From Lomentospora prolificans (lineage: Eukaryota > Ascomycota > Sordariomycetes > Microascales > Microascaceae): 64,000 nucleotides of DNA. Both the position numbers and the translations under genes were made by a program. Positions 45,806 to 57,631 of this stretch are shown one piece after another (position 1 is the stretch's first letter; each line of letters starts with the position of its first letter). Under the pieces are notes generated by a model. That model was given only the letters and a program-made list of their open reading frames with translations. It was not told where the DNA came from and ran no database searches. The stretch is from contig JARFXM010000006.1 in the NCBI GenBank assembly GCA_029532625.1, positions 1,922,001-1,986,000 of the forward strand, written 5' to 3'.

Positions 45806-47420
45806 TTACTTCCTTGGGCTCCTAGAGAAGCCAACTTCCAGCCCACCAATGACCCAGCCGGCGACGAAGATACCGAGCATAGACACAAAGATGACGAAGG
45901 GCTTTCGAAGGCCGGCTAGTAGAGGGTATTCATAGGAAATGATGACCTCTCGACCACGGAACTCGTCGACAATGTTCTTAGCGGAGACGGTGACGGCCGT
46001 GCGACCGAGGGTATCAAGGTAGGTCTTCTTGATACTCGTGGAAAACTCGGCGATGGAGGATTCGGGCAAATTAGCGTAGAACTTGATGTTCCTACAATGA
46101 TACCCTGTTAGTTCCGGCGACGGACAAGTAATCATGGACACTCGTAGTCATGACAACGGGGTATTGACTTACTCAGCACCTTCAGGCAGAAGAACCTGGA
46201 GGCGAACCTCGCCATACTCGATACCCTCAGGCTGCTTAGGACCCTCGAGGAAGGGAACATTGAGAATGTATTCTCCAGACTGCGTCTTCCTCAGGTAGTT
46301 ATTGGCATCCGCGTTCCAGCCAATGGTGAAGGGATACTTCCAACCGCCGAACACGGGGTAACGTGGTTTAGCCTCGAGGAGGGCCTCCCGCTTGTTGCTT
46401 CGGAATCTCGAGGTGGAAACGTTGCCGATGACATCGGTATAGTACGGGTCGACGCTGCCAACCTTGAGGGGGAACTTGAGTTCCTTCAGGGCCCAGGTGG
46501 TGGGGTTGGTGTATTGCGACTGCTGCCACTTGACACGGCTAAAGAGGCTAGACATGTTGGCGCCGCGGTGATACAAGTCATATCGCTCCTCAAAAGCAAC
46601 ATTGCCGCCCCAGTGGCTGACCTCGACGTCTCGCTCGAGCTTAGCAACGTGAAGGACGGGCTTGGTGAATTCGAACCGAACGCGGGCGGGAGCCTGGGCG
46701 AAAGCCGCCTGCTCGCCGTAAGGGCCGTAGATGAGCTTGGAGCCCTGGTTCTGAGGACCCTCGCCAATGGTGGTAAAGTCGGGTATGTTGCCCGAGGAGA
46801 ACTTGAGTTCGGTCTTTTGCTTGGTGGTAACGTAGGCCGACTGGCAGAAGGCGGAGAAGTCGTAGGTCAGATATTGCTTCTCATCCTGCCTGATCGAGGC
46901 GGGGAGGGGAGAGTAGGCCTTGATATAGTAGAAAGAAATGCCAAGAGTTTGTTGTTCTCCGGCCTTGAGAGCCTTGGGGAGGCGAATTCGGTAGTATTGC
47001 GTATCGCTAGAGTGATCCAGTCGCGTTAGTTTCCGCCCCTCGTTGACCGGGATTATATGGCAATCTCGTAACGTACCTTTCATTATCGTACTCGACAGGG
47101 AGAACACTGAATGGGCCGGCGTCGGGGTTTTTCCTATCGGTAACCTCAACCCCGCCCACTCGGGCAAACTGGTCGGCCGTGAAGGGTAGGAAGTATTCGT
47201 CTATCAAGCCGGGCGAGACATTCTCAATGAGGACGTTGATATTCTCCTTCACGTAGTTCTTCTCTAACGAGATAATGTGGACGAGGTTTTGGTTCTTGAA
47301 TGCCTTGGGGGGCTCGAAGGAGGAGGGTAGGACGACTTTCGAGTTCGAGAGGACCTCGGGGCTCGCGGCGGCTGAGGCCAGCAAGCTCACAAAGGCGGCG
47401 CCAATTGATAGGAGCTTCAT
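45806..47420 (-). CDS. ost1: Oligosaccharyltransferase subunit Ost1 (ribophorin I)
   Basis: ER membrane subunit of the oligosaccharyltransferase that N-glycosylates nascent proteins. Exons 47420-47077, 47006-46173 and 46091-45806 give 487 aa. Signal peptide at residues 1-20 (MKLLSIGAAFVSLLASAAAS). The luminal body has LEKNYVKENINVLIENVSPG, FYYIKAYSPLPASIRQDEKQ, LKFSSGNIPDFTTIGEGP, SHWGGNVAFEERYDLYHRGA and EYILNVPFLEGPKQPEGIEY. A single C-terminal membrane helix (PFVIFVSMLGIFVAGWVIGG) ends in a short cytosolic tail with RSPRK. Introns have gtacgt and gtaagt donors and phase-2 junctions that join cleanly. The 5' flank carries two CACGTG sites. Recognition is secure. Confidence 0.95.
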
Positions 47421-48932
47421 GGTGATTGGTTATGGGACGAGACAGCGCCTGGCAGCTCGAGTGCCCTTGGGAAGAAGTGAATGAGTTGTGAGGATTCCCA
47501 AGGTTATGGTAGAGATGAAGTGGTGCAAGTCCCGCTAGTCCATGCTCTGGAGAAGGAGGTCGTCGCGGCGTCGTAATACAGCTTGCAGCTTGAAAATGCA
47601 TACGTTGCTCCAATGCGATCCCTTAACTTGCCCGATTGGGTTTGGCGTCTACAACTATGTGGAATGCAGCGATTTGTGGGCGGCAAGTGCCAGCGGTTGA
47701 AGCTTTCTCGACAGCAGCTGTCCACAGTGAGCTTGGGGCAAGCTTATATTCACGTGACTTTATTGTCCGCCCGTGGCGTCAGCGTTCTAACCGAATCGTT
47801 CCATATTATCACGTGGTGGCAGGGGATTTCCGGGAGGCAACATTCATCTTGAGTTGGATCCTTGTCGTCGACATCACCATGACCCAACACAGCTGCGATT
47901 AAAATCGCACTACAAGCCTAGTACTCTGTAAAACTAGGTACTTGACCAAATAGATGCTGCGCGTGGCCGTACGAGGTCTTGGCCAAGGTCGGGGGTACCC
48001 ATCAGCCCCTCATTGCGGAGTACTCCTAGCTCAATCCGGCCCACCCCGACTCGGATATAGGAGAGATAGTTGAGGTTTAGAATGAATATTCAGAGTCCAG
48101 TGCTCCCTTTGCGCCCTTGGCCTATTCTTGAAATTATCGATAGATACATTCTATGGATGGATGCCCTCAATGGACCTTTCCCTCTCTTCTGTGACTAGCA
48201 CCACGTCCGTTTGATGCGTAGAGCGTGAGAGTTGATATTTGGGTTCGTTAAATATACGGGCTTCGCGCTGATGGACTAGTAAAGACACCTATCAAGTTAT
48301 GCAGGCCTCAATTGCATTTGGAGAGGACTATACTATTTCACAAGACGAAGGCTCCTGTGGTCTTCACTCGGTATCAGGGACGAGGAAACGAGTGGCTGAG
48401 TGAGTAAGTGAGTGAGTGAGTGTGGGGGAGAGGCAGCAAATGTATTCTGACCTCTTTAAAAAACGAAAGTTTCTGACTCTAACATCCATTGGTCAACCCC
48501 AAAACTAATTTGACGCTACACACTTCTCTCTCTCAAGCTCACCAGTATATCTGCCCCGTTCGATTGACTTTTACTATTCCCTTAGATACCCATAATGCAA
48601 AGCTGAACTGTTCCCTTCGCTTTTTGAGACAGCTTCTCTTGATCACCACTGGAGGGATAGAGCTCAGCATTGACCCCGCCATCGAACGGCGCTCGGAAAG
48701 TCGGAATCGCGGGGTGAGCTCGTAAGTGGAAAGAAATCAATATCACGCTCTCGCGCCCATCGGCCTTTTTATATTCGCGAGAACAAGGCCGGTGCGTTCT
48801 GGCAGACTTTCTGGTCGCTGCTGTATGAACCAACCGACTTTACGCTCTCTTTCTATTTCGTTTGCGCCCTTTTCGTGCTCCTACTAACCTAGCGCGCAGG
48901 AGCTATCACACACTTGCTTACCACCCCACCAG
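47421..48932. other. Divergent intergenic region ost1-hexokinase
   Basis: About 1.5 kb holding both promoters, the paired CACGTG sites and a (GAGT)n-like tract near 48396-48422. Short frames show no domain. No gene seen. Confidence 0.6.
47751..47815. promoter_or_regulatory. Pair of CACGTG sites upstream of ost1
   Basis: CACGTG at 47751-47756 and 47810-47815, 59 bp apart, about 330-390 bp upstream of the Ost1 start and over 1.1 kb from the hexokinase start. Two perfect bHLH-type palindromes this close suggest a real regulatory element, but the binding factor is unknown. Confidence 0.4.
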
Positions 48933-50659
48933 ATGGAGAGCCTCCCACAACCCCTCCGAGATGCCGTCAAGGCTTTGGAGGATCAGTTCACCGTGAGCAC
49001 GGAGAGGCTCAAGACCATCACTGACCACTTCGTATCAGAGTTGGAAAAGGGTATCGTTTCGAAATGAGGAGTCCGCCCAAAAGAAAAATCCAATGGGTTG
49101 ATTTGGGGCCAGAGTGCTAACCTGCGCGTACAGGGTTGAGCGCCGAAGGTGGAAGCATTGTGAGCCTTGCCCCCTTTTAATCTCCCTTAATCTCACTACT
49201 TGCGATGTGGAATATAAAGGATGCTAACTAGAGTCGGTAGCCTATGAATCCAACATGGGTCATGGCCCTCCCGACCGGCCACGAGACTGGCACGTTCCTT
49301 GCTCTCGACGTGGGCGGAACCAACCTCCGAGTTTGCCAAGTTACCCTCTCCGAGAAGCAATCCGAGTTCGAAATCATTCAGTCAAAGTACAAGATTCCCG
49401 ACGAGCTTAAAGTCGGCAACTCCCACGACTTCTGGGAGTATCAAGCCGATTGTGTGCAGCAATTCATCAAGACGCACCACCCGAACCCCATCAAGAAGAA
49501 GCTTCCGCTAGGCTTCACCTTCTCGTACCCCGCCACCCAGCACTATATCAATCATGGCATTCTGCAGCGCTGGACCAAGGGGTTCGACGTTTCTGGGGTC
49601 GAGGGCGAGAACGTCGTCCCACTATTCGAAGCCGCGCTAGAGAAGAGGGTAGGGTTTCCTGCACGCCCTGCCAACCCGAGACGGTATTGCTAACATGTTA
49701 CTCAGGGCGTTCCGATTGCCGTCGTTGCTCTGATCAACGATACTACTGGGACGCTTGTAGCGTCAGCATATGTAGACCCCAAGGTCCGAGTGGGTTGCAT
49801 CTTCGGAACGGGTTGCAACGCCGCCTACATGGAAAATTGCGGCGCTATCCCGAAGCTCGCTCATCTCAACCTACCCGAGGACGCCCCTATGGCTATCAAC
49901 TGCGAGTGGGGAGCGTTTGACAACGAGCATCTCGTTCTTCCACGCACGCCTTACGATGTCACAATCGATGAATTGTCGCCTCGTAAGGGCCAACAAGCAT
50001 ACGAGAAGATGGTTGCCGGTCTCTACCTCGGAGAACTCTGGCGCCTGGTTGTTCTGGATTTGCACGAGAAGGGCCTTGTTTTCAAGGGCCAGGACGTCTC
50101 AAATCTCAAGGTCTCTTATTCTTTGGATTCGTCACTGCCCTCCATCATCGAAGCGTAAGCCTAGTCCTTTGAAGACTTCATTGTTTATGTCAATAGTAAC
50201 AGTTGGTGCAGCGACGAGACGGGAAACCTCCAAGGAACTAAGGAGGTCATTCAAACCAAACTCGGCGTAGCTTGCACCGACGACGAACTGAAAGTTCTAA
50301 GGAGAATTTCGGAACTTATCGGTACTCGCGCCGCCCGCCTTACCGCGTGTGGACTTGCCGCTATTTGCAAGAAGAAGGGCTGGAATCAGTGCCATGTCGG
50401 GGCCGATGGTTCGGTTTTCCAGAAGTATCCTCACTTCAAGGAGAGGCAGGCTAATGCCATGGGCGAGATCCTTGGTTGGCCGGAGAAAACTGACCCTAAG
50501 GCAGAGTACCCCATCGAAGTCCTTGCTGCTGAGGATGGAAGTGGCGTCGGTGCCGCCCTTATCGCCGCGTTGACATACGAACGTGTCCGGGCTGGAAACA
50601 CGGCGGGTGTCTACAAGCCGGAAATTTTCAGTGAAACCGGTGACCCAACAAAGGACTGA
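48933..50659 (+). CDS. hxk1: Hexokinase
   Basis: Phosphorylates glucose and other hexoses at the entry to glycolysis. Exons 48933-49050, 49134-49159, 49241-49648, 49706-50154 and 50212-50659 give 482 aa. The second exon is only 26 nt, yet its phases fit and it supplies GLSAEGGSI. Motifs: phosphate-1 LALDVGGTNLRV (D71-N76 region), sugar-binding LGFTFSYPATQ, catalytic Asp196 in ALINDTTGTL, phosphate-2 GCIFGTGCNAAYMENCG, then INCEWGAFDNE, and adenosine-site AAEDGSGVGAALIAAL. SIPMNPTWVM and KLAHLNLP match the Aspergillus HxkA class rather than fungal glucokinases, though the protein is somewhat divergent. It converges with rmt2, the two stops being 172 bp apart. Confidence 0.95.
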
Positions 50660-50831
50660 GCCTTCTCAGGATCGTCTTACGAAATGGACGGGAGTACAAT
50701 GGATACGGCCGTTTAGTGTAGCTCTGGCAAGCGGTGCGGGTTGTGTTTGTGTGCTCGCCGTGGGTATTACATTCTGGGGAGCCTTTTCATCTACTGATTC
50801 TTCATATCTCGGTCTCCTTGTCACCTTACGC

Positions 50832-52261
50832 CTAACCCATAAACGTGCAGATGGGCAACCGATACTCTGTAGGCGTGTTAGCAGTGTGTACGTAGGTTGG
50901 GTGATCTTCCTCGGTACGGGGAACTCACTGTCGAGGGTCCAGTATCTTCTGCGGACGCCTTCCCACTCGCCTTTTCCTGCTTCTTCCAATCCCTTCATAT
51001 CTACGTCTATTACGTCCCACTCTAAGTCTAGTCCCGCTTCGGACAGGTGCATCTCAACAACAGCAGAGTACACGTCGTAGCAGATTTTGCGATCGGCGCC
51101 AAGGCCGTTGAAGAAGCCGAAGCGGCCCTCGTAGTCTAGTAGCCCGGGAACGAACTCAGTGAAGAAGCGCCTGAGCTGGGAGTAATCCTCGCCGAACGTA
51201 TCAAAGTAGATGGCGTCATACATTTCGCCCTTCTCCAAAAGAGTTGGGAGGACGTCTTGCCAGCGGCCCCTGTGTACCTTGAAGGCGCCCTCTTCGGGGC
51301 CGCTCTGCTCCCACTGACTTCCAAAGGTAGCGTTGGGTTTGGAGAGGTGCTCCAGCACGGCGGGGTGGGCCTCAATAATGTGGTGCTTGGCGGGCTTCGT
51401 GTCTGCGAACATGGAGTCGATGATACCCATGCCAAGACCTACGTTTAGGACTCGCTTGCCAGGCTCGAGACCCGGGAGCAGGGCGTTCACGCTGCGGCGC
51501 ATGATGTCGGTCTCCCATGCCATCATGACACCATTGCCCTCGTCGTCTATGAGCTTTCCATCCGAATAGGTTAGAGTCGAGCGAAGGTACTCCTCATTTT
51601 TGATTTCCTTTTCACCCGCGTCGGGTGGCTGGAAGCGTTTCTCGGATTCTTGCTCAGCCACTTGCCCTTCTACGGTCTCCTGTACCTGGGCGTTGGCGCC
51701 ATGATCAGCTCCCGTCTCGGCCTCGATGCCGGCAGCACCTTCTTCGACGTTGACCTCTTCATCTTCTTCATCTTCCTCGCCGCCCGAAGGCAGTTCCTCA
51801 TACCCATCTAGCAGGCCGAACAGCATCTCGGCGCGCACGCCAGCTTCGAGGCAGAGTTTATAGAGCTCGGGTCGGTTCAGGCGTAAGGCAACGCAGCCAG
51901 GGGTCTCATTGTTATTGTCGACATCGTTCCAGATAGCGCCAGAGAAGAATAATTCGCGAATCACTTCAATAGCTTCTTGCACTGCGCCGTCTAGCTCGCC
52001 GCTGCCGTCGATGACATCGTCAGCAGCAGGCGTGGTATCCGGATCAGCGGGTCCGCAGGAGCGGATCACGGCATGGAGGGGGGTCTCGCCCGTAATAGGG
52101 TCCTGGCTGCTCGCGTGACCAGGGACGTTGAGTAAGGGTTTCAACCCGCTGAGGTCTCGGGCCCAGGCATGGTAGAGGATCTGCTGGGTCGTGGAGGGGC
52201 AGTCCGACGACACGCGCGCCTGGAGTGAGTCGTCAATGGGGGTGGTTTGCGGCGAGGCCAT
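50832..52261 (-). CDS. rmt2: Protein arginine N-methyltransferase 2 (Rmt2)
   Basis: AdoMet-dependent enzyme that methylates the delta nitrogen of arginine, on ribosomal protein L12 in yeast. Exons 52261-50929 and 50866-50832 give 455 aa. Ankyrin-like N-terminal part (GETPLHAVIRSCG, NNNETPGCVALRLNRPELY), an acidic linker unusually rich in Glu at about residues 180-230, then the Rossmann methyltransferase: VLNVGLGMGIIDSMF, HHIIEAHPAVLEHL, MYDAIYFDTFGEDY and GRFGFFNGLGAD. The 61-nt intron (gtgagt donor, gctaac branch point, cctacag acceptor) joins RYWTLD to KYRLPICTFMG, the usual Rmt2 C terminus. Without this splice the frame runs on to 50666 with an unrelated tail, so an automatic single-exon call would be wrong. 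Confidence 0.94.
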
Positions 52262-53569
52262 GGTCCAGAACTGTGCGACTCAAGACAAGGGCTGCCTTGT
52301 ACGGGTGGCGCTCTCTCTGCCTGATGAGCGGGATAAAAAAAATTTCTTTTGTATAATATTAAAAATTTGGGGGACTCGCTCCAGAGCTCGGTGTCTCGTT
52401 TCGTCTCGGAACAATAGATTGTATTTTAGTGGGCTCTGCGAGGTACGAGGACACACTATATGCGCCCTAGCCAGGCGAACGAAGAAGCAGTGCTAGTTGA
52501 AGCTCTGCCCCTCAAAAATTTCATCGTCCCCTCTAAAGCCCCGCGGGAAAAAAAAAAAAAAAAAAGCCAAGTCTCCCTTGGCGCCAGGACTCCCGCCAAC
52601 ACTGCACCTGCAAACCAGGTCGCCTGGAATGATGCATGGATCCATAGACGGCAAGAAAAGTGGGGAGGTAGGCTGAGAACTCTCCTTGACCATGCGACAC
52701 ACGTGTGAAATACACTGGGTTTATTGGTCAATTCCGAAGCAAGCTTGTATCGCCCACGCGGATCGCTAAGTAAAACTACGATGAGCCTAGCCGTTATGGG
52801 GATTAGTCAGTCTATAGTACCTTGTAAACCAGGGAGGAAAAAATACCTGCTGCTGCATAGGCAATTGTGCTGCTCATATCGTACCGCAACCGCGTGGGGT
52901 TTATTGTGACGCTAGCAACTCGAGCTTTCCACTATTAACTACTAAAGTACCAGCACTCGAATCCCGTCATCCGCAGTTTCTCAGCTAGGTCACCTGGTTG
53001 TTTTTGTTGCTTTCCTGCTAGTAGAGTCGCTATTATTCCCGTGGTCTCTCACGAAAGCAGCATCGACTCTGTGATCATCACAGCCTGATATCCCCCTTCA
53101 GCCGGGCCTCTCTCTTCTTGAGCGATTAATTGCCATCCGTCTTTTCCGATTTCCTCCCCGCTCGCTAGGTATGTACCGAGACTCTAGTTCCTGCGAGAAA
53201 CCGTTTGAGGCCTTGCTCTCACTGTCAATCCCATTCTCAAACCCTGTCGTCGTTTTCGTCATCCTGCCGCCGTCCGCCCTCGATGCCGGGCCACATCGGT
53301 GACTGCTACCAATCACAGCTCAGTCCCGTTCCCACGGGCGTAACCCTGTGCTTTTGTGAGAGCACGTCCCTCGTGGCGTCCTCGACCTTTTGTTTTCCTG
53401 TCTTCCCTTTTGCTTCTCGTGCCTCGCTTCTCGCTCTCTTTCCTTTCCTTTCTTCATCTTTGCTGTGTCGCAAATGTCATTCGTGATCATCGAGGACTTA
53501 AGTACTGGACAGGTCACCTGGAAACCCAACCGCCCCGGCGTATTTCGAGCCAGCCCTGGCCAAATCGTT
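52262..53569. other. Divergent intergenic region rmt2-vtc4
   Basis: About 1.3 kb with a 19-nt A run (52548-52566) and otherwise mixed composition. The open frame leading into vtc4 extends upstream of 53570 (to an ATG at 53474), but its composition there does not fit the SPX family, whose conserved start is at 53570. Confidence 0.55.
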
Positions 53570-56115
53570 ATGAAGTTCGGCGAGCAGCTGCGTGAGAGCA
53601 TCATCCCGGAGTACCAGTGGAGCTACCTCGACTACGATGGCTTAAAACAGCTTCTCAAGCACCCCTCCGGCGACGTCGCTACTCTCACCGACTCCAAAGG
53701 CAAGCAGTACACCGGCCGCCAATGGGTTGACGAGGACGAGACCAAGTTTGTCCGCAAGCTCGATGCCGAGCTCGACAAGGTCTTCACCAAGAAGAAGGTC
53801 AAGTCTCTCGAGGTCACCCGCCGCATCCAAGTCAGTGAGCGCCACGTCCAGGATGTCGTCAGCCGCCTCAATGACAGAGGCCCGAATAGCCCTGGTCCCG
53901 GCGAGGAGGAATTCGTCGCCCTGGAGCAGGTCTTGAGCGACATCATCACCGACGTTCACGACCTCGCCAAGTTTGTTCAGGTCAACTATACCGGCTTCTA
54001 CAAGATCATCAAGAAGCATGATGTAGGTCCTGCGCTCCTCCTCTACTTTACCTCACCCGAGAAAATAGCTTGGTCGAAACTGAATATCCGCTAACCATCG
54101 TGTTCCCTCCCCAATCAGAAAATGACCGGATGGCACATTCGCCCCGCCTTCGATTCCCGCCTCAAGGCCAAGCCCTTCTACAAGGGAGACTACGATGCGT
54201 CCATTGTGAAGCTTTCCAAGCTCTACGATCTCGTCCGGACCAGGGGAAACCCCGTCAAGGGCGACAGCGCCGCTGGAGGCTCGCAGGCCAACTTTGTCCG
54301 TAGCACGACAAAGTACTGGGTCCACCCCGACAATGTTATGGCTGTCAAGCTAATCATCCTCAAGCACTTGCCTGTGCTCGTCTTTAACCCGAACAAGGAG
54401 TTTGAAAGAAAGGACTCGGCGATTACCTCCATCTACTACGACAACCCGGATACCTGGGAATTATACGAGGGCCGTCTCAAGAAGACGGAAGGTGCAGAGG
54501 CTATTCGTCTTCGATGGTACGGTGGCATGGACAGCGATACCATCTTTGTCGAGCGTAAGACGCACCGAGAGGACTGGACGGGCGAGAAATCGGTCAAAGC
54601 GCGATTCGCTACCAAGGAGAAGAATGTCAATGCTTACATGCGAGGAGATTTGCTGCCTGTAGCCCTCTTCCAGAAGGCGAGGAAGGATCGTAAGCGTCCG
54701 GCGAAAGCTATTGATGAGGATGAAGCCCTCGCCTCCGAGGTTCAGTGGTCGGTCTTGAAACACAAGTACCGGCCCGTGTGCCGATCCTTTTACAACCGTA
54801 CTGCTTTCCAGCTTCCGGCCGACGCGCGGGTGCGCATCTCCCTCGATACCGAACTCACCATGATCCGTGAAGATAATCTCGACGGAGTCCAGCGGGCCGG
54901 TGACAATTGGCGCCGCATGGATATTGGAATCGATTATCCCTTCTCCCAACTTCCCGCCTCTGATGTTGTCCGGTTTCCATATGCCGTGCTCGAGGTCAAG
55001 CTGCAAACTCAGCACGGCCAGGAGCCCCCTGCGTGGGTCCGTCAGCTCATTTCCAGTCACCTTGTTGAGGCTGTCCCCAAATTCTCCAAGTTCATCCACG
55101 GGTGCGCCTGCCTGTTCCCCGATAGGATCAATCTCTTGCCGTACTGGATGCCTCAGATGGATGTCGACATTCGAAAGCCCGAGACCCATGACTTCGGCAT
55201 CAGCCGACCCGGACTGGTAGCGACAACCGACGATGATGATGATGACGATGACGAGGATACCCTCTCGGACAGTGACGATGAAGCAGACTTGGCAGAGGCA
55301 GTGCGCCCTCGTAATGGGAACAGCAACGGCGAGTCCAGCAGGCAGGCCGTGGGTAGGCTTGCGACGCGGCCCGTGCTGGCCGATTCCGAAGACCAAACCA
55401 GGGATCAACCTGACGTGGACGACGCATATCCGATCTACGACTCGGATGACGAGTACGACGTTGACTATGCGCTTGAAGAAGCCAGGCGCGTGGGCGGCTG
55501 GACATACTACTCGACTCTGGTTGCGAGCAAAGCGCAAAAGGCCAAGGACGCGGTCTTGAATTCGACGCTGAAGGCGTTGGAGAGCGTGGCGAACGCTCGC
55601 ACAAGCCGCATTGAGCGCAGCGAGCGTGTGCGCATGTTCTTCGGAAATGAGGAGATCCAAACGAAGAAGTTCAAGGCGCCTCCAGGAAAGAAAATCTATG
55701 TACCCGTTCGAGTTGAGCCCAAGGTTTACTTTGCGGCCGAGCGAACATTCCTTGGCTGGGTAAGTAGTTGCGAGCCAATTCCCGGTGACGGCATTTCATG
55801 TTTTGCTCTCGCTAACAAGGGGCCCTCTAGCTCGAATACTCCATCTACATTAGCACCATTGCGGCTACTCTGCTCAACTTTGGATCGAAGTCGAACATCA
55901 TTACTCTTGTGGTTCCGGCCCTTTACACTATCGTCGCTGTCATGTGCCTCTTGTACTCGGTCTTTGTGTACCTGTACAGGAGCCGGGCGATCCGAGAGCG
56001 GAGGGTCGCAAAATACCACGACAAATGGGGCCCGACTATTCTCTGCCTCTCCCTCCTCGGCGCTATCATTGTCAACTTTGTTTTTGAGCTCCGGTCTCGG
56101 GATCTAGTATACTAA
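53570..56115 (+). CDS. vtc4: VTC complex polyphosphate polymerase subunit Vtc4
   Basis: Vacuolar transporter chaperone subunit that makes polyphosphate from ATP and passes it into the vacuole. Exons 53570-54022, 54119-55759 and 55831-56115 give 792 aa. Residues 1-155 are an SPX domain: MKFGEQLRESIIPEYQWSYL at the start, and YTGFYKIIKKHDKMTG spanning the first intron, the Lys cluster that binds inositol pyrophosphates. The triphosphate-tunnel domain (about 190-500) shows SIYYDNPDTWELYEGRL, AIRLRWYGG, FVERKTHREDW, RISLDTELTMIRED and AVLEVKLQ, the alternating basic and acidic residues of the active site. An acidic linker (D-run after VATT) leads to three membrane helices in the last exon. The intact catalytic residues and the family length favour Vtc4 over Vtc2/3. 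Confidence 0.95.
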
Positions 56116-56729
56116 CTTTCCAGTGCATTGCGGTTCACGTTGGCGGAGGCGGGTTGTGTTTGTATGAGTGTAAACGCGCAGATTTGTTGGGGACTTGCTG
56201 TATTCATAATTACTGGAAGATTGTCTACGTATTTGGGAAGCATATTGGAGGAGCAAATGGACATGTGTGTTTGATTTCCCTTGTCACATAGCAACATACT
56301 TGCATTTTTTGTAACCGACTCTCTCTCCTCCTTTCCCTTGCCGATGGATGTGCGCGCCGAAGAAGTCTAACAGTCCGACTCAGTCAGAATTGAAGGCAGT
56401 AATCGGCACGTCTTCCCGGATTTGCGCCTTGATTCCACATTCGTCGGTCGCCGTCTGTCCAGCGGAACAACATCGCCGCGCTATGATAAGGTGTGGTTGG
56501 CCCCGACGTCTCAAGCTTATTCGGAGCGTCGGCGATCATCAGGTTACTAGCTTAGCTTCAAACTCCAGGATGAGTGAACAAGGGAGCGATTGGAACAGTC
56601 TCCTAGAGTTCGCCGCCTCGATAGGCCCGGGCCTAAGTTAACGCATCACCTCCTCTCCCTTCCAATCTATGCAGCTCCTATCCTCTCGTACTCTCTGCTT
56701 TAGAGTGAATATTTCCATTTTTTGCTCTT
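56116..56729. other. Intergenic region before the broken PLP-enzyme gene
   Basis: Holds the vtc4 3' UTR. A short frame ending at 56641 (MSEQGSDWNSLLEFAASIG) looks somewhat protein-like but cannot be placed in any family or joined by a standard splice to what follows. Confidence 0.45.
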
Positions 56730-57371
56730 TCTTTTGGCACTTTTGAGACTTTCAGCGGCTACGCAGACGTCCTGGTCGGCTTCGCAGCGTCTTCAACCCC
56801 CTGTCGCCCCATCGCGCCGCCCTCCGCGCTTCCTATGACGCAGAGTTCCGCAACGAGTTCTCCTCCCGCGACGTAGACGTCCTCCTCGCCGACAGCGACG
56901 ACTACCTCGCCCGCTCCGTAAATGATGGCGCCAACGCCTCCCTACTTGTCAAGCACTACCAGAGAATATCTCCCTCCCCTTCCTCCCCCCGTTACAAAGG
57001 TCCCCCACCCCTCCGCCCTGCCCTGCGAGGACCTCTACGCCCGCGTCCTCCACCGCCCGACACCCGAATACACACCTACGTACCCCTGCCCGCTGTCCGT
57101 GGATTTCGTGTCCGTCGAGACCGCGAGGGCCTTTTATGACGCCTTCACCTTTTACCCCGGCGCCCATCTGGGAGCGCACAAGTCGCTCTCACTCTGCTAC
57201 GCCGCCCTTCTCTCCGCAAAGGATGAGGAGAAAGAGTATCAGGCCAGTTTCGGTGTGCTTACCGAGTCTGTAAGAATATCGGTTGGTCTCGAAGATTGGG
57301 AGGATTTGAAGGATACAGTGGATGTTGCGATCCAAGCGGTGAAGGATGTAATGAGCAAGATGCAGACGTAG
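56730..57371 (+). pseudogene. Truncated, frameshifted Cys/Met-metabolism PLP enzyme (cystathionine gamma-synthase-like)
   Basis: Only the C-terminal third of a fold-type I PLP enzyme of the trans-sulfuration family can be read, in shifting frames. FSGYADVLVG (from 56751) is the segment just after the PLP lysine. From 56795 the homology continues one frame away (NPLSPHRAALRASYDAEFRN, DDYLARS, ASLLVKHYQR). It then returns to the first frame for LYARVLHRPTPEYTPTYPCP, LSVDFVSVETARAFYDAF, HLGAHKSLSLCYAALLS and SVRISVGLEDWEDL, ending at 57371. No intron fits the shifts. Upstream codons read GTFETFSGY where the family has a Lys (S-x-T-K-x-F-S-G-Y), and the N-terminal two thirds are absent. I read it as a decayed or truncated gene; sequencing error could explain the two compensating shifts but not the missing N terminus. 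Confidence 0.6.
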
Positions 57372-57631
57372 GGACAGAATGTGAAGGATGCAGTAGAAAC
57401 GATATGCATCCTATGCCGAGGTATTGCTCATTAGATAACTTTCTTAACGCAAGGAATCGTAGAATAGTAGCATGCGCCAGGTGATATTTCCCAATCCATT
57501 CCCAGGCCTCCGCAGTCTACACTTCGCATGACATCTCAAATATAAACCCTTTTCCGTCCTATCCCGCTCTTCATTACACTTCGTCAAACCACAAAAAAAA
57601 AAGAAACAAGAAAAGGATGCATCATCACCTC

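Noticed and set aside
50666..50928. Extension of the Rmt2 open frame past its last splice site
   Set aside because: A canonical 61-nt intron joins to KYRLPICTFMG, the expected Rmt2 end; the read-through tail has no similarity to the family.
53474..53569. Upstream ATG as start of Vtc4
   Set aside because: It adds 32 residues not found at the start of SPX domains, which begin with MKFG at 53570.
54122..56107. Vtc4 frame reading through its last intron to a Ser/Leu-rich tail
   Set aside because: A gtaagt donor at 55760 and a ctctag acceptor at 55830 restore the conserved three-helix membrane domain in another frame.
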